Positions 1 to 5,788 of a stretch of 7,295 bases of DNA are shown here, in pieces. This stretch comes from an uncultured Tabrizicola sp. (GTDB lineage Bacteria; Pseudomonadota; Alphaproteobacteria; Rhodobacterales; Rhodobacteraceae). Positions within the stretch are counted from its first letter, which is position 1. The number at the start of each line of letters is the position of its first letter. The translations under genes were made by a program, and so were the position numbers. The notes below the pieces were generated by a model. The model was given only the letters and a program-made list of their open reading frames with translations. It was not told where the DNA came from and did no database searches. The stretch lies in NCBI GenBank assembly GCA_937858255.1, contig CALLZQ010000156.1:1-7295 (forward strand), in the 5' to 3' direction.

Positions 1-1
1 G

Positions 2-808
2 GCCCGGCTCTTGGCGCAGATGCTGAACGATGCGGCGGTGCCGGCGGCGCTGGCCGCCGATCATGGCATTGCCCTGCCTGAGGATTGCCGCTTTGTCGCC
101 GGGTTGCATGACACTACCACCGATGCGGTCACGCTTTTCGCCGATGCGGGGGGCGATCTGGCCGGAGTCGAGGGCTGGCTGGCGGCGGCAGGGGCCTTGG
201 CGCGGGCCGAGCGGGCAGGGCGGCTGCCCGGGGCGCGCGGGGCGGGCGATGTCGCGGCCCGGGCGCTGGACTGGGCCGAGCTGCGTCCCGAATGGGGGCT
301 GGCGGGCTGCGCCGCCTTTATCGCTGCGCCGCGCCGGTTCAGCCGGGGTGTCGATCTGGGCGGCCGGGCCTTTCTGCACAGCTATGACTGGCGGCGGGAT
401 CCGGGCTTTGCCACGCTGGAACTGATCCTGACCGCGCCGGTGGTGGTGGCAAGCTGGATCAGTCTGCAATACCTCGGCTCTGCCGTCGCGCCCGAGGTGT
501 TTGGCGGTGGCAACAAGCTGTTGCACAATGTCACCGGCGGGCTGGGGGTGGTCGAGGGCAATGGCGGCATGCTGCGTGCCGGTCTGCCGTGGCAGGCGAT
601 CCATGATGGCGAGCGGCTTCGCCATGATCCGCTGCGCCTGTCGGTGCTGATCGAGGCGCCTGCCGCCGAGATCGGTGCCATTCTGGCGCGGCACCCGGGG
701 GTGCAGGCCCTGTTCGACAATGGTTGGATGTCGCTGTTGACCCTGAAGGATGGGCAGATGGACCTGCGCTATCAGCCCGGGGGAGGCTGGCGGGACTGGT
801 CGCTCTGA
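2..808 (+). CDS. dabA: DabA-like inorganic carbon transporter subunit, C-terminal part (5' end outside window)
   Basis: The frame is open to the left edge (first codons read A-R-L-L-A-Q-M), so this is the last 268 residues of a longer protein; family members (UPF0753/DUF2309) usually have about 800 or more. The fragment has the family's typical tail: ARLLAQMLN near its start, [13 protein letters not shown], a HSYDWRRD segment, a hydrophobic stretch with [13 protein letters not shown], then [19 protein letters not shown] and [15 protein letters not shown]. In DabA the carbonic-anhydrase-like zinc site (Cys, Asp, His, Cys) lies upstream; the last ligand is in the CGAC-type motif just before the N-A-R-L-L segment, so all ligands are outside the window and activity cannot be judged. 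DabA works with the membrane protein DabB in energy-coupled CO2/bicarbonate uptake; dabB would be expected upstream. The TTG at 11 is not a credible start. The gene converges on the racemase gene with 5 bases between stops. Confidence 0.85.
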   Translation, partial: ARLLAQMLNDAAVPAALAADHGIALPEDCRFVAGLHDTTTDAVTLFADAGGDLAGVEGWLAAAGALARAERAGRLPGARGAGDVAARALDWAELRPEWGLAGCAAFIAAPRRFSRGVDLGGRAFLHSYDWRRDPGFATLELILTAPVVVASWISLQYLGSAVAPEVFGGGNKLLHNVTGGLGVVEGNGGMLRAGLPWQAIHDGERLRHDPLRLSVLIEAPAAEIGAILARHPGVQALFDNGWMSLLTLKDGQMDLRYQPGGGWRDWSL

Positions 809-813
809 CCTGT

Positions 814-1494
814 TCAGCCCGGGGCGCCCGGCAGTGCCAATGGCCGCGCCAACCCGCAGAGCGCCGCCGCCAACAGGGCCGAGGCGCGCACGCCGTCGAT
901 CAGGCGAAGGCCACTGGCGGCCTGCAACCCCTCGGCCAGCGGGGCCATGCCGGCACAGCCGAGGATGGCGGTGGCGATGCCATCCTCGGCCTCGGCCATG
1001 GCCAGTTCCTCGGCCAGCCGGGCGAGGGCGGGGGGCTGGGCCGCCTCAACCTCCAGCACCGCAAGGCCCGAGGGGCGGATGCGGCGGCAGAGCGGGCCAA
1101 AGCCATAGCTCGTCAGGTTTTCCTCCAGCACCGGCACCGAGACGGGCAGGGTGGTGACGACCGAGAAGGGCGCCCCAAGGAGTGCGGCCATATGATAGGC
1201 CGCCTGCCCGATGCCGATCACCGGGCAATGGGCGGCGCGGCGCAATTCATCCAGCCCGGTATCGTCGAAACAGGCGATCACGATCACCTCGGCGCCAATT
1301 TCCCTTGCCTTTGGCAAGAGTGCCCGCACGCCTGCGACCGCTGCCGCACCATCCTCGGGCCCCTGAATGGCGGGGGGGCCATCGGCATTGGTCCAGCCGA
1401 TCACCTCGGCCCCGGGCAGGGGGGTGCGGGCAGCCTCGAACAAGCCCAGGTTCATCGCCTCGGTCGAATTGGGGTTGATGTAGAGGATGCGCAT
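814..1494 (-). CDS. Asp/Glu/hydantoin racemase family protein
   Basis: A 226-residue cytoplasmic protein of the two-cysteine, cofactor-free racemase superfamily. It opens with the family signature MRILYINPNST. The two catalytic cysteines are visible: Cys75 in IACFDDTGLDELR and Cys180 in ILGCAGMAPL. They match the pair that abstracts and returns the alpha proton in hydantoin and allantoin racemases. Length fits the family (about 230-250). I chose ATG at 1494: AAGG lies 7 bases upstream and the conserved N-terminus begins at MRI. A GTG one codon earlier (1497) is possible and would give a 4-base overlap with the permease stop; the chosen ATG overlaps by one base. It is the last gene of the ABC importer operon and is probably translationally coupled, so it likely acts on the imported compound. 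No hydantoinase, carbamoylase or allantoinase is nearby, so hydantoin or allantoin as substrate is only a family-based guess. Maleate isomerase-like or other two-cysteine activities remain possible. Confidence 0.85.
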   Translation of the reverse strand: MRILYINPNSTEAMNLGLFEAARTPLPGAEVIGWTNADGPPAIQGPEDGAAAVAGVRALLPKAREIGAEVIVIACFDDTGLDELRRAAHCPVIGIGQAAYHMAALLGAPFSVVTTLPVSVPVLEENLTSYGFGPLCRRIRPSGLAVLEVEAAQPPALARLAEELAMAEAEDGIATAILGCAGMAPLAEGLQAASGLRLIDGVRASALLAAALCGLARPLALPGAPG

Positions 1495-2330
1495 CACAGC
1501 GCCTTGCCGGCGTCAGACCCGGCCCGCGCCCGCCGCGCCTGCATCAACCGCAGCGCCAGCAGGAACACCCCGATCACCGCAAAGGAAAATACCGTGGTCA
1601 GCGTGCCAAGCGCAAAGATCACCGGCGTCGTGACATTGGTGGTCATGCCGTAAATCTCCAGCGGCAGGGTGTTGTAGCTGCCAGCGGTCAGCAGGGTCCG
1701 GGCGAATTCGTCGTATGAGAGCGTAAAGCCGAACAGCGCCACCCCCACCAGCGAGGGCGCGATGATCGGCAGCACTACATGGCGCAGCACCTGCCACGGG
1801 CTTGCGCCCTGATCGCGGGCGGCCTCTTCATAGGAACGGTCAAAGCGGTTGAACACGGCGAACATGATCAACAGACCAAAGGGCAGCGTCCATGTCAGTT
1901 GCGCGCCAAAGCCGCTGGTCGCCCAATGCACCCCGAGGCCACCTTGCGAGAACATCAGCCCCACCCCCAGCGAGACGAGGATTGAGGGGATGACAAGGCT
2001 GGCCACCACCAATTGAAACAACAGGCCCGCGCCGCGAAACCGCTTGCGAAAGGCAAGGCCGCCCATGACCGAGACGACCACCGTCGTCACCATGACCATC
2101 AGCCCCAGCATCAGCGACCGGCCAAAGCTGCCCCAGATATCGCCCACGGCCTGTTCCTGAAACAGATCGCGGAACCAATGCAGCGAGACCCCCTGCATCG
2201 GAAAGGTCAGCCCGCCGGACGGACCCTGAAAACTGAGGATGGCGATAGTGATCGTCGGCCCATAGAGGAACAACAGGAACAGGCCGAACACCGTGGCCAG
2301 CGCGTAAAAGGAACGAGGGCGGCTTTCCAT
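1494..2330 (-). CDS. ABC transporter inner-membrane permease, PotC-like
   Basis: A 278-residue integral membrane subunit of an ABC importer (binding-protein-dependent transport family, PotC side of spermidine/putrescine-type systems). Hydrophobic segments lie at about residues 8-33, 72-93, 102-127, 145-161, 190-207 and 238-262, consistent with six helices. The cytoplasmic EAA loop that docks on the ATPase is at about 168-190: EEAARDQGAS followed by VLPIIAPS, with the conserved Gly175. The C-terminus is basic (RLMQARRARAG), as expected for a cytoplasmic tail. The start ATG at 2330 lies 3 bases after the stop of the upstream permease, with AAGGAG 9 bases before it, inside that upstream gene. 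The stop overlaps the racemase start. It should pair with the PotB-like permease to form the channel. The substrate cannot be read from the permease. Confidence 0.92.
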   Translation of the reverse strand: MESRPRSFYALATVFGLFLLFLYGPTITIAILSFQGPSGGLTFPMQGVSLHWFRDLFQEQAVGDIWGSFGRSLMLGLMVMVTTVVVSVMGGLAFRKRFRGAGLLFQLVVASLVIPSILVSLGVGLMFSQGGLGVHWATSGFGAQLTWTLPFGLLIMFAVFNRFDRSYEEAARDQGASPWQVLRHVVLPIIAPSLVGVALFGFTLSYDEFARTLLTAGSYNTLPLEIYGMTTNVTTPVIFALGTLTTVFSFAVIGVFLLALRLMQARRARAGSDAGKAL

Positions 2331-2333
2331 GGC

Positions 2334-3197
2334 TCACAACTCCTTGCGGATATCGACAAGGCGCATCAGCACGCCGATGATCAACAGCACCGTGGCCAGC
2401 AGCACCACCGCGGTCGCCGCCGCCGAAGGGTATTGCAGCAGGGCAATGTCATTCGAGATCAGACGGCCCACATTCGCCGACTGGCTGCCCGACATGAAGC
2501 GCACGGTGATGAAATCGCCCATCACCAGCGTCAGCACAAAGATCGAGCCGATCATGATCCCCGGCTTGGTCAGCGGCAGGATGACGTTGACCAGCGTCTG
2601 AAAACCGCTCGCGCCCGCATCATTTGCCGCTTCCAGCAGGCTGCGGTCGATCCGCATCATGGTGTTGAAGATCGGCACCACCATGAACAGCGTGTAAAGA
2701 TGCACAAAGGCCAGGATCACCGCGAAATCGGAAAACAGCAGCCATTCCAGCGGTGCGTCGATCAGGCCCCAGTCCATCAGCGCCGAATTGGCAATGCCAT
2801 TGCGTCCCAGAAAAGGGATCCAACTGATCATGCGGATGATGTTCGAGGTCCAGAACGGCACGGTGCACAGCAGGAACAGCACCGTCTGCCAGGTTTGGCT
2901 GCGGATGTGAAAGGCCAGAAAATAAGCAATGGCAAAGCCTAGGACCAGCGTCACCGCCCAGGTGATCACCGCATATTTCGCGGTGTTCAGAAACACCGCA
3001 TAGGTGACGGGTGATCCGAAAAGAAATTCATAATTTTCAAGGCTGAAGGCCGGGATGATGGCATATTCCGTCGCCTGCCAGAAGCTGACGATGGTGATCA
3101 TCACGATGGGCAGCACCAGAAACACCAGCAGGATCAGCGTCAGCGGGCTGGCCAGAAGCCATCCGGTGACATGCGGGGATTTCCAGAGGCGCTGCAT
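2334..3197 (-). CDS. ABC transporter inner-membrane permease, PotB-like
   Basis: A 287-residue permease, the first of two in the operon. Six hydrophobic segments are visible at about residues 12-38, 70-95, 104-127, 155-180, 211-232 and 258-282. The EAA loop is LLEAANDAGAS, then VILPLTKPG (about 188-213, Gly195). The segment SWIPFLGRNGIANSALM (about 125-141) is typical of PotB-type permeases. An in-frame ATG at 3254 would add 19 residues of Pro/Arg-rich sequence (WRGGNTPPRPCPRHQEP) that is unlike the family and comes from an intercistronic hairpin region. I therefore use ATG 3197, which has AGGAG 6 bases upstream. The coding start lies 60 bases after the stop of the binding-protein gene, the largest gap in the operon, and that gap holds a strong hairpin. 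Confidence 0.92.
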   Translation of the reverse strand: MQRLWKSPHVTGWLLASPLTLILLVFLVLPIVMITIVSFWQATEYAIIPAFSLENYEFLFGSPVTYAVFLNTAKYAVITWAVTLVLGFAIAYFLAFHIRSQTWQTVLFLLCTVPFWTSNIIRMISWIPFLGRNGIANSALMDWGLIDAPLEWLLFSDFAVILAFVHLYTLFMVVPIFNTMMRIDRSLLEAANDAGASGFQTLVNVILPLTKPGIMIGSIFVLTLVMGDFITVRFMSGSQSANVGRLISNDIALLQYPSAAATAVVLLATVLLIIGVLMRLVDIRKEL

Positions 3198-3203
3198 CCA
3201 TGG

Positions 3204-3208
3204 CTCCT
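3204..3208 (-). promoter_or_regulatory. Ribosome binding site deciding the PotB-like permease start
   Basis: On the minus strand AGGAG stands 6 bases before ATG 3197. This supports 3197 over the upstream in-frame ATG at 3254, which would start inside the GC-rich hairpin region. Confidence 0.7.
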
Positions 3209-3225
3209 GATGTCGGGGGCAGGGT

Positions 3226-3248
3226 CGGGGCGGGGTGTTCCCGCCCCG
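3226..3248 (-). promoter_or_regulatory. Intercistronic GC hairpin between binding-protein and permease genes
   Basis: In the transcript the arms are CGGGGCGGG and CCCGCCCCG, a perfect 9-bp stem with a 5-base loop (AACAC). It lies between the binding-protein stop (3258) and the permease start (3197). No U-run follows (next bases ACCCTG), so it is not a standard intrinsic terminator. By analogy with hairpins after binding-protein genes in other ABC operons, it may protect the upstream mRNA from 3' exonucleases and keep the binding protein more abundant than the permeases. The stem is seen directly; the role is inferred. Confidence 0.6.
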
Positions 3249-3257
3249 CCACAAGGC

Positions 3258-4523
3258 TTAGGCCGCGATGAATTCATTCCATTTGCGGACCATGTACTGA
3301 TTTTCATCCATGACGGCATTCCAGCAGGCCACCCGGCCCATGCGGTCATAGAACGAGCCGCCATCGCGCATGTCGCCCGCCCCGGCCAGCTTGTCGCCAA
3401 ACGGGTTGGTGATGTCACCCGCCGCCGGCTTGCCCTCGAACCAGTAGCCCCATTCGTCGGCCGACATGAACTCTTTCGAGGTTTCCGGCACGGCCGAATA
3501 ATAGCCCTGACGCATCAGGAAGCCGCCGACCCAGCCCGAGAGATACCAGTTGATATATTCATAGGCCGCGTCCAGCGCGAGGCCCGACAGGTTCTTGGAC
3601 AGGCCGATGCCACCACCCCAGGACCGGTAGCCCTCTTTCAAGGGCTGATAGACGCAGGGGATGCCGCGCGATTTGACGGCGGTGATGGCGGGCGACCACA
3701 TCGACTGGATCACCACCTCGCCGCTGGCCATCAGGTTCACGCTTTCATCGAAGGTTTTCCAGAAGGCGCGGAACTGGCCGGCTTTCTTGGCCTCGGTAAA
3801 GATCGCCATGGTCTTGTCGATCTCTTCGCGGGTCATGTTGCCCTTGTCGCCATAGGCGATCTCGCCCATCGCCTCGCAGACCATGGCTGCATCCATGATG
3901 CCGATCGACGAGATGTCGAGGATCGAGGCCTTGCCCTTGAATTCGGGGTTCAACAGTTCGGCCCAGCTTTCGATCGGACGGCCGATCAGGTCGGGGCGGA
4001 TGCCCAGCGTGTCGGCGTTGTAGATGGTCGGGATCAGCGTCATCCAACCCGATTCTTCCGCGACGAAATCGGTGCCGCCGGGGCCAGAGGTAAAGCCGAC
4101 CGAATGCGGCGCGGTGCCTTGGGCGATAACGCTTTCGGGCGTCAGTTTGCCATTGCGGAAGATGCCGACGATCTTGTCGTAATTGGCGATCTTCGAGGTA
4201 TCCATCGCCTGAAGGTTGCCGGTCGGCCAGACCTTTTTGCAGATCCAGTATTCGATATCGGCGATATCAAAACTGTCGGGCTGAGTTGCGGCGCGCTGGG
4301 TCACGGCATAGCTGTCGAGCGCGGTCATTTCCAGCGTAAAGCCGAGGTCTTCTTTGACCTTCTGCGCGACCTCATTTAGGTTCGACACGCCGGTGCCGAA
4401 CTGGCGCAGCGTGACATCCTTGATCTCTTGCGCCCAGATCATCGGCGCGGGCAGGGCCGAGGCGGCCAGTGCAGCGGCGCCACCGCGCAGAACGGCGCGG
4501 CGCGAATATCTCATCTTGCTCAT
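3258..4523 (-). CDS. ABC transporter periplasmic solute-binding protein, PotD-like, with Tat-type signal
   Basis: A 421-residue extracellular solute-binding protein, PotD/PotF-like in overall pattern, which should capture the substrate in the periplasm and deliver it to the two permeases. The N-terminus reads SRRAVLRGG followed by an Ala-rich hydrophobic stretch and PAPMIWAQ. This is a twin-arginine (Tat) signal, probably cleaved near residue 31. Mature landmarks are DIADIEYW (86-93), SWAELLNPEFKGKASILD (186-203), ASGEVVIQSMW (266-276) and the PLKEGYRSWGGGIGLSK block (294-310), all in the order found in PotD. By manual alignment Trp276 and Trp302 match PotD Trp229 and Trp255. The positions of PotD Asp168, Glu171 and Asp257 are Ile204, Ile207 and Gly304, so polyamine binding of the PotD kind looks unlikely. 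The start ATG 4523 has AAGGA 7 bases upstream; Met4 is an alternative. The gene lies 36 bases after the ATPase stop. Confidence 0.9.
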   Translation of the reverse strand: MSKMRYSRRAVLRGGAAALAASALPAPMIWAQEIKDVTLRQFGTGVSNLNEVAQKVKEDLGFTLEMTALDSYAVTQRAATQPDSFDIADIEYWICKKVWPTGNLQAMDTSKIANYDKIVGIFRNGKLTPESVIAQGTAPHSVGFTSGPGGTDFVAEESGWMTLIPTIYNADTLGIRPDLIGRPIESWAELLNPEFKGKASILDISSIGIMDAAMVCEAMGEIAYGDKGNMTREEIDKTMAIFTEAKKAGQFRAFWKTFDESVNLMASGEVVIQSMWSPAITAVKSRGIPCVYQPLKEGYRSWGGGIGLSKNLSGLALDAAYEYINWYLSGWVGGFLMRQGYYSAVPETSKEFMSADEWGYWFEGKPAAGDITNPFGDKLAGAGDMRDGGSFYDRMGRVACWNAVMDENQYMVRKWNEFIAA

Positions 4524-4559
4524 GTCTTTGTCCTTTGTCCCTGTGGTTGTTCGGCAGTT

Positions 4560-5546
4560 TCAGTGCTTCAGCGGGTGCAGTTGCCCCGCGTCCCAGGTCA
4601 GGTTCACCGTCTGGCCCGGGGATTTCGGATGGGCGTAGAACGCAGCCTCGGGGATCAGCGCCAGCAACTCTTGGTCGCCGGCGATCCGGGCACTCAGCGC
4701 CACCTGTGCGCCCTGATATTCAAGGCCGGTGATCACCGCCTCGGTGGCCCCGGCGCCCGGGGGCGCCAGCCGCACCGCATCGGCGCGCAGCGCGAACCGC
4801 CCCTGCGGCAGGGCGATCACATTATGCCCGCCCATGAAACGCGCGACGAATTCGCTGCGGGGGGCGTTGAACACCTCACGCGCCGGGCCGGCCTGTTCGA
4901 TGCGCGCGGCATTCATCACCACGATCTCATCGGCCAAGGCCAGCGCCTCGTCCTGCCCATGGGTCACATGCAGAAAGCTGATCCCCAGTTCGCGTTGCAG
5001 CCGTTTCAGCTCGGCCCGCATCCGCACGCGCAGGAACGGGTCCAGCGCCGACAGCGGCTCATCCAGCAACAGCACCTGCGGGTCGGTGATCAGCGCCCGC
5101 GCCAGTGCCACGCGCTGCTGTTGCCCGCCCGACAGTTGCGCCGGGCGGCGCTGGCCATAGGGCTGCATATCCACCAGTTCCAGCATCGCCTCGGCCCGCT
5201 TGCGACGGGTGGCGGCCTCGACCCCCTTCATCTTCAGGCTGAAGGCGCCATTGTCGATCACGCTCAGATGCGGAACCAGGGCATAGTTCTGGAACATCAT
5301 CGCCGTGCCGCGCTGCGCCGGGGGCAGGGCACTGATGTCACGGCCCGAGAGCAGGATCGCGCCTTCGCTGACGCTCTCATGCCCGGCGATCATCCGCAGG
5401 GTCGAGGATTTGCCGCAGCCCGAGGGACCCAGCAGGCAGACATAGCTGCCGGCGCGAAACAGATGGCTGACCCCATCGACCGCGACCGCCCCGCCGGGGT
5501 AGCGCTTGGTCACCGAGACAAGTTCAAGGTCATGGCCGGTCCGCAT
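4560..5546 (-). CDS. ABC transporter ATP-binding protein, PotA-like
   Basis: A 328-residue ATPase that powers the importer from the cytoplasmic side. All nucleotide-binding motifs are intact: Walker A GPSGCGKS (40-47), Q-loop MMFQNYAL (Gln86), signature LSGGQQQR (138-145), Walker B LLLDEP (159-164, catalytic Glu163), D-loop SALD, and H-loop HVTHGQDEA (His196). Residues from about 240 to the end form a TOBE-like regulatory domain (ALRADAVRLAPP, VITGLEYQGAQ, VNLTWDAGQLHPL), as in PotA/MalK-type ATPases. Upstream in-frame ATGs at 5645 and 5552 exist. I chose 5546 because AGAGG lies 6 bases before it, while it directly abuts 5552, and because the family start follows as HDLELVSVTKRYPGG. It is the first gene of the operon, reading away from the GntR gene. 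A single ATPase would form the homodimer. Confidence 0.93.
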   Translation of the reverse strand: MRTGHDLELVSVTKRYPGGAVAVDGVSHLFRAGSYVCLLGPSGCGKSSTLRMIAGHESVSEGAILLSGRDISALPPAQRGTAMMFQNYALVPHLSVIDNGAFSLKMKGVEAATRRKRAEAMLELVDMQPYGQRRPAQLSGGQQQRVALARALITDPQVLLLDEPLSALDPFLRVRMRAELKRLQRELGISFLHVTHGQDEALALADEIVVMNAARIEQAGPAREVFNAPRSEFVARFMGGHNVIALPQGRFALRADAVRLAPPGAGATEAVITGLEYQGAQVALSARIAGDQELLALIPEAAFYAHPKSPGQTVNLTWDAGQLHPLKH

Positions 5547-5552
5547 GGGCAT

Positions 5553-5557
5553 CCTCT
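5553..5557 (-). promoter_or_regulatory. Ribosome binding site deciding the ATPase start
   Basis: AGAGG on the minus strand is followed by ATGCCCATG. The second ATG (5546) is at normal spacing (6 bases), while the first (5552) touches the AGAGG. Confidence 0.55.
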
Positions 5558-5581
5558 GTCCGCTCTGGTCCCATGCAGCGC

Positions 5582-5643
5582 GAGGCGGGGGGCAAAGGGC
5601 AGCAAAACCCGTTTCCAACGGGGCGGAAAACCGCAGGCGCCTC
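5582..5643 (-). promoter_or_regulatory. Possible structured leader / attenuator of the ABC operon
   Basis: In the untranslated leader of the minus-strand transcript, three complementary elements nest. An outer 6-bp pairing joins GAGGCG (5643-5638) with CGCCTC (5587-5582). Inside it lie a small hairpin GCGG-UUUU-CCGC (5634-5623) and, directly after, CCCGUU-GGA-AACGGG (5622-5608) followed by UUUUGCU. The last hairpin with its short U-run resembles a weak intrinsic terminator 60 bases before the ATPase start. The pairings are seen directly; that they form in vivo or attenuate transcription is inference, and short complementarity is common in GC-rich DNA. I recognise no known riboswitch class. 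Confidence 0.35.
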
Positions 5644-5677
5644 AAATTTGGGCGAATGTATCCATCAATTGTTAATG

Positions 5678-5683
5678 ATTATG
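5678..5683 (-). promoter_or_regulatory. Candidate -10 element of the ABC operon promoter
   Basis: The minus strand reads CATAAT, 5 of 6 matches to TATAAT, in the only AT-rich stretch of the divergent region (about 5642-5706). No good -35 is visible at 17 bases (GATAAA), which suits a weak or activator-dependent promoter. The palindrome at 5688-5703 would lie between -10 and -35, where a bound repressor would block polymerase. Confidence 0.35.
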
Positions 5684-5687
5684 CCAA

Positions 5688-5703
5688 AAATTGTATACAA
5701 TTT
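5688..5703. promoter_or_regulatory. Perfect 16-bp palindrome, probable GntR operator
   Basis: AAATTGTATACAATTT equals its own reverse complement over all 16 bases. The core TTGTATACAA fits the T-N-G-T-N3-A-C-N-A pattern known for operators of FCD-subfamily GntR regulators, and such a regulator starts 85 bases downstream. It sits in the AT-rich part of the divergent region and overlaps candidate promoter elements on both strands, including TACAAT (5696-5701) as a possible -10 for the regulator gene. One site could thus control the importer operon and autoregulate the regulator. The symmetry is observed; the binding is inferred. Confidence 0.7.
5696..5701 (+). promoter_or_regulatory. Candidate -10 element of the GntR-GNAT transcript
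   Basis: TACAAT matches TATAAT at 5 of 6 positions and lies within the palindrome. No convincing -35 is seen upstream at 16-18 bases. Transcription from here would give a leader of about 80 bases, which includes a small GCCC-TTTC-GGGC hairpin (5736-5747). Confidence 0.3.
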
Positions 5704-5776
5704 ATCAGGACGGGGGCGACTCACCGCCGGCCCTTGCCCTTTCGGGCGGCGCTTTGCAGATTTGGCGCAGGCAACC

Positions 5777-5781
5777 AGAGG
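5777..5781 (+). promoter_or_regulatory. Ribosome binding site deciding the GntR start
   Basis: AGAGG lies 7 bases before ATG 5789. This favours a 229-residue protein over a longer reading from 5573 that would run through the promoter and operator region. Confidence 0.6.
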
Positions 5782-5788
5782 CAGGCCC

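Noticed and set aside
810..834. Hairpin at the convergent junction (CCGGG-GCG-CCCGG with outer CTG/CAG) as a shared terminator
   Set aside because: Only a 5-bp core stem with a bulge, no T-run on either strand, and it lies largely within the end of the racemase gene.
724..1653. Plus-strand open frame of 309 codons opposite the racemase gene
   Set aside because: It begins inside dabA and runs antisense to the racemase, with low-complexity Gly/Arg/Ala-rich composition and no motif. The racemase has both catalytic cysteines.
2013..2942. Plus-strand open frame of 309 codons opposite the two permease genes
   Set aside because: Very rich in His, Gln, Asp and Arg, the usual mirror of hydrophobic membrane-protein codons. 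No family features.
3171..4379. Long plus-strand open frame (402 codons) opposite the binding-protein gene
   Set aside because: It mirrors a clear coding gene with signal peptide and family motifs. Its protein shows no recognisable domain. High GC keeps antisense frames open.
5608..5634. Guanidine-II (mini-ykkC) riboswitch, suggested by two adjacent small hairpins before a transporter gene
   Set aside because: That class needs ACGR loops in both hairpins; here the loops are UUUU and GGA.
4428..5675. Plus-strand open frame of 415 codons opposite the ATPase gene
   Set aside because: It is antisense to an ATPase with complete nucleotide-binding motifs. Its His/Gln/Arg-rich translation is typical of a shadow frame.
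5664..5679. Second operator ATCAATTGTTAATGAT beside the perfect palindrome
   Set aside because: Only the outer four bases on each side and a few inner ones are symmetric, and the core does not match TTGTATACAA; AT-richness explains it.
5573..5788. N-terminal extension of the GntR regulator by 72 residues
   Set aside because: It would translate the AT-rich promoter and the palindromic operator, shows no family similarity, and a good ribosome site precedes ATG 5789.
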